20,795 nt of DNA from JAFHCF01 sp048497495 (GTDB taxonomy: Bacteria > Pseudomonadota > Alphaproteobacteria > Rhizobiales > Ancalomicrobiaceae), in NCBI GenBank assembly GCA_048497495.1, contig JAFHCF010000062.1:1-20795 (forward strand), written 5' to 3'. Below are positions 14,617 through 20,795 of the stretch, in pieces. Position 1 is the first letter of the stretch. Each line of letters starts with the position of its first letter. The notes beneath the pieces are model-generated. The model searched no databases. It saw only the letters and a list, made by a program, of their open reading frames with translations, and was not told where the DNA came from. The position numbers and the translations under genes are program-made.

Positions 14617-15942
14617 ATGCGCGTGCCGCTGATGAAGATCGAGGGGAGTGCCGGTCTGCCCGAAGCGGCCGACGCGGTGGTGATCGGCGGCGGCGCCGTC
14701 GGCGCCTTCACCGCGCTCTATCTGGCGAAGCGCGGCCTGAAGGTGGCGCTGATCGAGAAGGGGCTCGTCGGCGCCGAACAGTCGAGCCGCAACTGGGGTT
14801 GGTGCCGCCAGCAGAACCGCGACGCCCGCGAATTGCCGATGGCGACACGCTCCCTGGCGCTGTGGGACGAACTCGCAGGCCTCACCGGCGATGACGCCGG
14901 CTTCAGGCGTTGTGGCCTTCTCTATCTCTCGAACGACGAGGCCGAGATCGCCGGCTGGGCCAAATGGACCGCATGGGCACGCACCGTCGGGGTGACGAGC
15001 CATGTCTTGGGCGCCGACGAGGCGACGAACCGCGGCTCGGCGACCGGCAAGGCCTGGAAGGGCGGCATCTTCTCGGCGACCGACGGCATCGCCGATCCGG
15101 CCCGCGCCGTCCCGGTCGTCGCCCTCGCCATCCTGAAACTCGGCGGCACCGTGCATCAGATGTGCGCGGCCCGCGGCATCGAGACCGAAGGCGGCCGCGT
15201 CTCGGCGGTCGTCACCGAGAAGGGCACGATCCGGACGCGTATCGTGGTGATGGCGGGCGGAGCCTGGGCCTCGTCCTTCTGCCGCCGCCATGGCATCCAC
15301 TTTCCGCAGGCCTCGGTGCGCTCGACCGTCCTGTCGCTCGCGCCGGGCGCAAGCCATGTGCCGGCGGCGCTGCATACCGCACCCGTCTCGGTGACGCGGC
15401 GCGGCGACGGCGGCCACACGCTCGCCATCTCCGGCTTCGGCTGCGTCGACCCGACGCCGCAGCAGATTCGCTGGGGCACCCAATTCCTGCCGATGTTCGC
15501 GCGCCGCTGGAAGAGCCTGCGCCTCGGCACACTCGAGGGCTGGCGCTCTGGCCACGAGACGCTGCGCTCGTGGCGGCTCGACGAGGTCACGCCGATGGAG
15601 CGGATGCGCGTGCTCGATCCGACGCCCACGGCATGGATCGTCGAGGAGGCGCGCCGCCGGGCGGCGGAGCTGCTGCCCGATCTCGGCGCGCTTCCCGTCC
15701 AGGCCGCCTGGGCCGGCTACATCGACACGACTCCCGACGGTGTTCCCGCCATCGGCGAGATCGCATCGCTGCCCGGCTTCATCCTCGCCGCCGGCTTCTC
15801 CGGTCACGGCTTCGGCATCGCGCCAGGAGCGGGCGAACTCGTCGCCGATCTGGTCACCGGCGCCGAGCCGAAGGTCGAGGTGGCGCAATATCGCCCGGAA
15901 CGTTTCGCCAAGTCGGCGTGGGGCAAGGTCGCGGACTTCTGA
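14617..15942 (+). CDS. FAD-dependent oxidoreductase of the DAO family (D-amino acid / opine oxidase-like)
   Basis: A 441-residue cytosolic flavoprotein expected to oxidise a C-N bond of an amino acid, N-alkyl amino acid or amine. The FAD-binding GGGAVGA lies at 24-30, with Glu47 at the end of the second strand, followed by SSRNWGWCRQQ (56-66), a variant of the SGRNGG loop characteristic of one DAO subgroup. MAGGAW and the C-terminal AGYIDTTPDGVPAIG and GFSGHGFGIAPGAGEL segments complete the FAD site. It is only distantly related to the oxidase at 2932-4209. The ATG at 14617 has CGGAGA seven bases upstream; Met6 is an alternative. It stands alone on its strand, divergent from the Lrp-type gene, so it is a likely target of that regulator. 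The substrate is not identifiable from sequence. Confidence 0.87.
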   Translation: MRVPLMKIEGSAGLPEAADAVVIGGGAVGAFTALYLAKRGLKVALIEKGLVGAEQSSRNWGWCRQQNRDARELPMATRSLALWDELAGLTGDDAGFRRCGLLYLSNDEAEIAGWAKWTAWARTVGVTSHVLGADEATNRGSATGKAWKGGIFSATDGIADPARAVPVVALAILKLGGTVHQMCAARGIETEGGRVSAVVTEKGTIRTRIVVMAGGAWASSFCRRHGIHFPQASVRSTVLSLAPGASHVPAALHTAPVSVTRRGDGGHTLAISGFGCVDPTPQQIRWGTQFLPMFARRWKSLRLGTLEGWRSGHETLRSWRLDEVTPMERMRVLDPTPTAWIVEEARRRAAELLPDLGALPVQAAWAGYIDTTPDGVPAIGEIASLPGFILAAGFSGHGFGIAPGAGELVADLVTGAEPKVEVAQYRPERFAKSAWGKVADF

Positions 15943-16013
15943 GGGAGCGGCGGCGGTCGACGGCGCGCTCCCGTCCCGCGAGGGGGCGTTTGCGTCATTC
16001 GGTTCGGCGCCTA

Positions 16014-16134
16014 GCGCGATGGTTCGAGGCTCGCTCCGCTCGTGCCTCACCATGAAGCGGCTACGCTTTTCGAAGCAAATACAAGGGCTTCATGGTGAGG
16101 TGCCCCGCGCGAGCGGGGCCTCGAACCATCGCGC
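16014..16134. repeat. Composite palindromic repeat: two REP-like hairpins in inverted orientation
   Basis: The left unit (16014-16057) and right unit (16088-16134) are inverted copies. Outer arms match exactly over 17 bases (from GCGCGATGG at 16014; mirrored at 16118-16134) and over 13 bases (16045-16057; mirrored at 16088-16100). Their centres differ in sequence and length (14 and 17 bases), although each centre keeps a self-complementary stem. Each unit also folds on itself through ATGGT/ACCAT and GAGGC/GCCTC-type pairs. The 30-base spacer is 16058-16087. Arms of the form CTCACCATG / GGTTCGAG are familiar from dispersed repeats in Rhizobiales genomes. Confidence 0.8.
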
Positions 16135-16216
16135 GAGGCGTCGCCCATCGCACTCGCGAACAATGCAGAAGTCCCGCGACAGGCGAGGGCGCGTGCCCTT
16201 CGCCCGCCCTTCACAA

Positions 16217-16249
16217 CCCGATCGGTACACTCTTGGTCCGGCGATCGGG
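16217..16249. terminator. Stem-loop with perfect eight-base arms
   Basis: CCCGATCG (16217-16224) and CGATCGGG (16242-16249) are exact inverted arms around a 17-base loop, 46 bases beyond the hyuB stop. There is no adjacent T-run. A role in ending hyuAB transcripts is possible but not shown. Confidence 0.35.
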
Positions 16250-16265
16250 CATTCGTCGCGCGGGA

Positions 16266-16291
16266 CCGTTTCGGACGAACGTCCCGAACGG
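16266..16291 (-). terminator. Hairpin directly after hyuB
   Basis: CCGTTTCGG (16266-16274) pairs with CCCGAACGG (16283-16291) at eight of nine positions, one a G-T wobble, around an eight-base loop. It begins three bases past the hyuB stop codon on the minus strand. It lacks a T-run, so 3'-end protection is as likely as termination. Confidence 0.4.
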
Positions 16292-16294
16292 GCC

Positions 16295-18256
16295 TCACAG
16301 GGCGAAGCGCGTCCGCAGTCCCTCGAAGATCGGCTGCAGCGCGATCGCCTCGGCCCCGGCCGCGCCCGCCGCCTCCACCGCCTCGAAGATCCGGTGCTTC
16401 AGATAGAAGCGCCAGCCGAGCGGCATCGCGGCGAGGAAGGCGGTGAGTTCGTCGTAGCGCGCCGACGTCCAGATCTTCTCGTAGGCGATGCGCTCGGCGC
16501 CGAAGCCGAAGTGCTCGATCGGCGGACGAGGGGCCGCGCGCAGCGCCGCCGTCGCCGCCTCGTCGAGGCGCCCGTCGACGATCGCCACGCCGTAGTCGAC
16601 CGCGGCGCGCGCCTCCGACACCGCGCCGCGCCGGACGTCGGTGACGACCGTCTCGATCGGCCGTTCGAAGGGATCGCCCCAGCCGCCGGCGCCGGGGGCG
16701 ATGACGCGGACGACGTCGCCCGGATCGCAGCGCACCAGGTCGATGTTGGCGAGTTCCATCACCTGCGCCGTCCCCGGATTGCGGGTGAAGCGCGACAGGG
16801 CGCCGGCGCGGCCGCCCCGCATGCCCCAGGCCGGCATCAGCGAGCGATTGCGATTGCGCGCCGTGATGACGGTCTCCGGGGTCGAGACGACGAATTCCAT
16901 CATCGCCGAGAGACCGCCGCGGTAGAGGCCCGGCCCGCCGCTGTCGCAGGTGAGCCCGTAGCGGGTGAAGCGGATCGGCACCTCGGCTTCCGAGATCTCC
17001 AGCGGCGTGTTGCGCAGGAAGCCGGTGATGCCGCCGGCGGCGTCGGAGCCGTCGGCGAAGGGCGAACCGCCGCCGCCGGCGCCGACCGGGCCGATCGAGG
17101 CCATGATCGGCCGGCCGTTCCGCGCCGTGGTCTTGAGGTTCATGATGCTGTTGCCGCCGGGCGAGGCGGCGGGCAGCCGCTCCGGCAGCGCCAGGCCGAA
17201 GGCGCCGATGGTGACGATCTGGGTCAGCGCGCAGGTGAGCGAGCGCATGCCGACCGCCGCCGTCGGCCCGGCATTGACCACCGTGCCCTCCGGCAGGATG
17301 GCGCGGGCCGGCCGCAGCGTGCCGGAATTGAGCAGGATCCCCGGCGAGAGCGTGTAGAGCACATAGGTGAAGCCGACCATCGCCAGCGAATGACGCTCGC
17401 GCCCGCCGGTCGGCATGTTGAGCGAGGAACCGAGCTGCGGATCGGAGCCGGTGTAGTCGAGCACCACCTCGTCGCCGGCGATGGTCAGTGTCATCTTGAT
17501 CCGGCAGGGTCGCCCTCCGACCGAGTCCTCGTCGGCATAGTCCGCGAAGACGTAGGTGCCGTCGGGAATGCCGGCGATCACCGCGCGTGACTGGGCCTCG
17601 GCATAGTCGAGGAGCTGCCGCATCCCCTCCATGAAGGCGTCGCAGCCGAAGCGGCGGATGATCTCGAGGACCTTGCGTTCGCCGACCGCCACGGAGGCGA
17701 GTTGGGCGGAGAGATCGCCGATGTTCTGATCCGGGCTGCGGACGTTGGCGCGGATGAGGGTGAGGATGTAGTCGTCGACCACCCCCTTCTCGACCACCTT
17801 CACCGGCGGGATGCGCAGGCCCTCCTGGACGATCTCGGTCAGGGCGCGCGACAGCGACGCCGGCACCGCGCCGCCGACGTCGGTGTTGTGGATGTGGCCG
17901 ACGACGAAGCAGACGAGACGTCCCTCATGGAACACCGGCTTCCAGATGTGGATGTCGGGCGTGTGGGTGGAGACGTGGCCGGCGGCGGGATCGTTGGTGA
18001 TGCAGACGTCACCGTCCTCGTAGGTCTCGATCGTCGCGAGAAGCCCGCCATAGTCGATGCCCGAATACCACGGCGCGCCGAAGCGGTGCGGCGAGGCGAA
18101 GGTCAGGCCCTCGGGCGTGAGGATCTGGCAGGAGAAATCCTCCGTCTCCTTGACGAAGGCGGAATGGGCGGTGCGCATCAGCGTGTAGGCCATGGCGTCG
18201 GCCGCCGCGCCGCAGAAATTGGCGAAGACCTGGAGGTTGCGCTGGTCGAAGGCCAT
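16295..18256 (-). CDS. hyuB: Hydantoinase B / oxoprolinase family protein
   Basis: The beta-type subunit of an ATP-dependent cyclic-amide hydrolase (N-methylhydantoinase or 5-oxoprolinase class), 653 residues, cytosolic, working with HyuA. The N-terminal MRTAHSAFVKETEDFSCQI segment, NDPAAGHVSTHTPDIHIWKPVF, the HxHNTDVGG metal-type motif, and the central MRSLTCALTQIV, ASPGGNSI and SGGPGLYRGG segments are all typical of HyuB. The family core ends near residue 530 at GAGGWGDPF. A further stretch of about 120 residues follows, ending in a charged tail, which makes this longer than the shortest HyuB proteins. The ATG at 18256 is four bases after the hyuA stop with GGAG inside the hyuA end, so the two genes are coupled. 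The actual substrate could be a hydantoin, a cyclic imide or 5-oxoproline. Confidence 0.92.
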   Translation of the reverse strand: MAFDQRNLQVFANFCGAAADAMAYTLMRTAHSAFVKETEDFSCQILTPEGLTFASPHRFGAPWYSGIDYGGLLATIETYEDGDVCITNDPAAGHVSTHTPDIHIWKPVFHEGRLVCFVVGHIHNTDVGGAVPASLSRALTEIVQEGLRIPPVKVVEKGVVDDYILTLIRANVRSPDQNIGDLSAQLASVAVGERKVLEIIRRFGCDAFMEGMRQLLDYAEAQSRAVIAGIPDGTYVFADYADEDSVGGRPCRIKMTLTIAGDEVVLDYTGSDPQLGSSLNMPTGGRERHSLAMVGFTYVLYTLSPGILLNSGTLRPARAILPEGTVVNAGPTAAVGMRSLTCALTQIVTIGAFGLALPERLPAASPGGNSIMNLKTTARNGRPIMASIGPVGAGGGGSPFADGSDAAGGITGFLRNTPLEISEAEVPIRFTRYGLTCDSGGPGLYRGGLSAMMEFVVSTPETVITARNRNRSLMPAWGMRGGRAGALSRFTRNPGTAQVMELANIDLVRCDPGDVVRVIAPGAGGWGDPFERPIETVVTDVRRGAVSEARAAVDYGVAIVDGRLDEAATAALRAAPRPPIEHFGFGAERIAYEKIWTSARYDELTAFLAAMPLGWRFYLKHRIFEAVEAAGAAGAEAIALQPIFEGLRTRFAL

Positions 18257-18260
18257 GTCA

Positions 18261-20309
18261 TCAGGCTCCCACGGCGAGGGTGAGGACGAGATTGCCCCAG
18301 AGGTCGACGTCGGCGACGAAGTCGGGCGGGATCACGGTGGTGGTGTCGGCCTGGGCGACGACGGCAGGGCCGGCGACGCGGTGGCCGTGGAGCAGCCCTT
18401 CGCGGGCGAAGATCGGTACGTCGTGGGCACGGCCGTCGAAGAAGGCGATGACGGTCGATGCGGGCTCGGCCGGGGCCGTGGCCACCGCGACCTCGCGCAA
18501 GCGCGGCTTCGGCGTCGCGCCGGAGACGACCAGGCGCAGGTTGACGAGCTGCACCGGTGCCGCCTCGTCGGCATGGCCGAAGAGGCGGGTGTGCTCGGCA
18601 TGGAAGGCGCGCGCCAGGGCGCCCGCGTCGGCCGCCTCGATCGCCGCCGGATCGAGCGGCGTCTCGCTCTCCCAGGACTGACCGAGATAGCGCATGTCGG
18701 CGGAGACCGTGATCTTCGCCGGCCCGTCGAAGCCCTGGTCGCGAGTGAGCCAGTCGAGGCCCGTCGCCTTCAGCTCGGCGAAGGGCGCGGCGAGAGCGGC
18801 GGCGCCCTTCGCGTCGAGGTCGACCCAGAGGGTGCGGATGAAGTCGTTCTTGAGGTCGGCGACGAGGCCGCCCAGCGCCGAGACGACGCCGGGGGTGGGC
18901 GGTACCACCACGCCCCTGCAGCCGAGTTCCCTCGCCAGAAACGCGGCGAGCATCGGCCCGGCGCCGCCGAAGGCGAAGAGGTGGAACTCGCGCGGATCGA
19001 TGCCGAAGCGCGAGACGAGGCCGGAGACCTCGGCATACATCGAGGAGACCGAGATCTCGACGATCGTCGCAGCCGTCGCCTCGACGCTCGCACCGATGCG
19101 CTCGGCGAGCGGTCGGATCGCGGCGCGCGCCGCCACGCGGTCGACGGAGACCGCGCCGTAGCCGAGCGCGGTGTGGCCGACGAGGTTCGCCGCCGCCATC
19201 GCGTCGGTGATGGTCGCTCGTGTTCCGCCACGGCCGTAACACACCGGTCCGGGGGTGGAGCCGGCGCTCGCCGGGCCGACCTTGAGCACCCCGTGGTCGT
19301 CGACCCAGGCGATCGAGCCGCCGCCCTGGCCGACGGAGGAGACCGAGACCGAGGGTACGTGGATCTGGAAGTCGCCGATCAGTTCGCCGACGCCATATTG
19401 CGGACGCCCGTCGACGATCACCGCGACGTCGGCCGAGGTGCCGCCGATGTCGAGGCTCAGCACCTTGTCGAAACCGCAGGCGCTGGCGAGGTGCCCGGCG
19501 CCGATGACCCCAGAGGCGGTGCCGGAGAGGATCATCTGGACGCATTCGGCCTTGGCCTGATCGATCCCCATCACCCCGCCGTTGGTCTTGGTGATGTGCA
19601 GCGGGCAGGCGACACCGCGCTGGCGCAGCACCGCCTCGAAGCGATCGAGGTAGTGGGCGACCTTGGGCCTGACATAGCCGGAGATGACGGCGGTGATGGT
19701 GCGCTCGTATTCGCGGATGATCGGCCAGGTCTCGGCCGAGCCGACGACCGACATGTCCGGATCGATCTCGGCGATCATCGCCGCGACGCGCCTCTCGTTT
19801 TCCGGATTGCGATAGGCGTGGAGAAAGGCGAGGACGATGCCGCGCGCGCCTTGCGCCTTCGCCGCCGCGACGGCCTCGGCGACGGCGTCGCGGGTCGGCG
19901 CCGTCACGATCTCGCCCGAGGCGCCGGTGCGCTCGGCGATGCCGAAGACGCGGTGGCGCGGGACGAGCGGGACGGCGCGCCGCGACAGCAGGTCGTAGAT
20001 GTCGGGCGTCTTGAGGCGGGCGACCTCCAGCACGTCCTCGAAGCCGGCGGTGGTGAAGAGCGCCAGGTCGTGGCCGTTCCTCTGGATCACCGTGTTCACG
20101 CCGACGGTGGTGCCGTGGGTGAAATAGGTGACCGCTTGCGCCGCGATCCCGTCGCGGGCGGCGAAGACGTCGAGCCCGGTGAGGATCTCCTCGCCCGGCG
20201 CGTCGGGCCGCGACAACACCTTCAACGTGGTGATCGAGGCGTTCTTCTCGTCGAACACCGCGAAATCGGTGAAGGACCCGCCGACGTCGACACCCACCCG
20301 GTAACCCAT
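18261..20309 (-). CDS. hyuA: Hydantoinase A / oxoprolinase family protein
   Basis: The ATP-binding subunit, 682 residues, which phosphorylates or activates the cyclic amide for ring opening together with HyuB. The actin-like ATPase motifs are clear: DVGGSFTD at 8-15, THGTTVGVNTVIQR at 64-77, DIGGTSADVAV at 287-297, the SVGQGGGSIAWVD segment at 325-337 and FGGAGPM at 447-453. The order (hydantoinase A N-terminal domain, central ATPase domain, C-terminal beta domain) is that of the HyuA/AcxA family. I chose the ATG at 20309 because GAGGGG lies six bases upstream; another in-frame ATG at 20315 abuts that site and is too close to use it. The 151-base gap to the upstream GNAT gene should hold its promoter, but none was recognisable. 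Acetone carboxylase subunits share this fold and cannot be fully excluded. Confidence 0.92.
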   Translation of the reverse strand: MGYRVGVDVGGSFTDFAVFDEKNASITTLKVLSRPDAPGEEILTGLDVFAARDGIAAQAVTYFTHGTTVGVNTVIQRNGHDLALFTTAGFEDVLEVARLKTPDIYDLLSRRAVPLVPRHRVFGIAERTGASGEIVTAPTRDAVAEAVAAAKAQGARGIVLAFLHAYRNPENERRVAAMIAEIDPDMSVVGSAETWPIIREYERTITAVISGYVRPKVAHYLDRFEAVLRQRGVACPLHITKTNGGVMGIDQAKAECVQMILSGTASGVIGAGHLASACGFDKVLSLDIGGTSADVAVIVDGRPQYGVGELIGDFQIHVPSVSVSSVGQGGGSIAWVDDHGVLKVGPASAGSTPGPVCYGRGGTRATITDAMAAANLVGHTALGYGAVSVDRVAARAAIRPLAERIGASVEATAATIVEISVSSMYAEVSGLVSRFGIDPREFHLFAFGGAGPMLAAFLARELGCRGVVVPPTPGVVSALGGLVADLKNDFIRTLWVDLDAKGAAALAAPFAELKATGLDWLTRDQGFDGPAKITVSADMRYLGQSWESETPLDPAAIEAADAGALARAFHAEHTRLFGHADEAAPVQLVNLRLVVSGATPKPRLREVAVATAPAEPASTVIAFFDGRAHDVPIFAREGLLHGHRVAGPAVVAQADTTTVIPPDFVADVDLWGNLVLTLAVGA

Positions 20310-20460
20310 GATCATCCCCTCACATTGGTCAGGCGCCGATGATGGGACGCGCGGCACGGCGAGGCCAATCGCATTCAAGGGGGTATCGATAGCCGGAGGT
20401 TATGGGAGAAGGGGCGCCGTCGCCCGCAACGAGGAGGAGGGCGCCGGTGAGGGCCCTCTC

Positions 20461-20795
20461 TCACCCCGCCTTCGGCACCCGCATGTAGCGCTCGGGATGT
20501 GGATCGGGGCGGTAGCCGGCGCGCTCGTAGATGGCCTGGGTGTCGGTCGAGGCGAGCATCCAGGTGGTGACGTCGGCGAGTTCCGGATGCTCGCGGATCA
20601 CGACCGCTGCCCAGGTGGCGAGACCGCGTCCGCGATGGGCGGGGAGCACGAAGACGTCGCGCAGGTAGGCGAAGACCGCATAGTCGGTGACGACCCGGGC
20701 GAAACCGGCGAGCGCGCCGTCCGGCGCCAGGATCACCATCGGCAGGGAGCCGGCGATCGCCCGCTCCAGTCGGTCGCGCGGCATGCCGCGCGCCC
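20461..20795 (-). CDS. GNAT family N-acetyltransferase, 5' end beyond the window
   Basis: The C-terminal part of a cytosolic acetyl-CoA-dependent acetyltransferase. The frame stays open to the window edge and the codons before the first Met read A-R-G, continuing the W-x-R-G-(I/M)-P segment usual in this subgroup, so the Met at 20784 is internal. Visible features are GFARVVTDYAVFAYLRDVFVL (beta-strands 3-4), the acetyl-CoA loop RGRGLA, and AIYERAGYRP near the C-terminus. It ends 151 bases before hyuA on the same strand. The gap contains GGCGCC-rich inverted segments (20411-20456) and no T-run. It is not obviously related in substrate to the GNAT at 5299; the two differ in length and domain number. 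Confidence 0.82.
   Translation of the reverse strand, partial: ARGMPRDRLERAIAGSLPMVILAPDGALAGFARVVTDYAVFAYLRDVFVLPAHRGRGLATWAAVVIREHPELADVTTWMLASTDTQAIYERAGYRPDPHPERYMRVPKAG

Larger units (their letters stand above)
15943..16294. other. Convergent intergenic region (352 bases) rich in stem-loops
   Basis: I see no credible gene between the FAD oxidase and hyuB. The space holds a composite inverted repeat (16014-16134), a stem-loop with perfect eight-base arms (16217-16249) and a hairpin directly after the hyuB stop (16266-16291). Both flanking genes end here, so the structures are placed to insulate opposing transcripts. Confidence 0.6.

Noticed and set aside
18192..20342. Long plus-strand open frame (716 codons) opposite hyuA
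   Set aside because: It is a shadow of hyuA created by high GC content: rich in Asp, Arg, Gly and His, with no recognisable domain, while the opposite strand encodes a complete HyuA with all ATPase motifs.
1..20795. CRISPR arrays, tRNA or rRNA genes, insertion sequences, integrases and phage genes
   Set aside because: No regularly spaced repeats, cloverleaf-like conserved blocks, transposase motifs or phage proteins were seen on either strand. The repeats found are palindromic intergenic elements.

Overview
The window reads as chromosomal DNA from a GC-rich alphaproteobacterium, most likely of the order Hyphomicrobiales (Rhizobiales). The grounds are heavy G/C bias at third codon positions, complete oligopeptide-type ABC uptake genes beside amine-catabolism enzymes, hydantoinase A/B genes, and palindromic intergenic repeats of the kind common in that group. 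There are 13 complete genes and one partial gene at each end. I see no tRNA, rRNA, CRISPR array, transposase or phage gene.

Layout. (1) Positions 2-2702, + strand: the 3' part of a D-malate/tartrate-type dehydrogenase, a facing pair of G-rich palindromic repeats, then succinate-semialdehyde dehydrogenase (gabD). (2) Positions 4965-2932, - strand: a HAD type II hydrolase followed by an FAD-dependent amine/amino-acid oxidase. (3) Positions 5299-7519, + strand: a two-domain GNAT acetyltransferase followed by a class III aminotransferase, closed by a probable intrinsic terminator. (4) Positions 7833-13790, + strand: a second HAD hydrolase, then an ABC importer (Tat-exported binding protein, two permeases, one fused double ATPase). 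(5) Positions 14374-13898, - strand: an Lrp/AsnC regulator, divergent from a second FAD-dependent oxidase (14617-15942, +). (6) Positions 20309-16295, - strand: hyuA-hyuB, which converge on the second oxidase across a region full of stem-loops. (7) The 3' part of another GNAT gene at the right edge.

How the genes may work together (inference): the importer brings in a nitrogenous compound such as an amine, small peptide or opine-like or cyclic amide. FAD oxidases and the aminotransferase remove nitrogen, aldehydes such as succinate semialdehyde are oxidised by GabD, and the carbon enters the C4-acid pool. HyuAB would open a cyclic imide or hydantoin-like ring with ATP. The Lrp regulator probably represses its own gene, since its likely operator overlaps a recognisable promoter, and a similar motif in front of the HAD/ABC operon suggests it also controls uptake. 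The substrate cannot be named from sequence alone.

The points most worth a second look are: two HAD paralogues that head separate operons and lack both the dehalogenase and the phosphatase signature residues; stem-loops on both sides of the binding-protein gene, one of which argues for a later permease start; the Lrp operator/promoter arrangement and its apparent second copy; and two composite inverted repeat elements.
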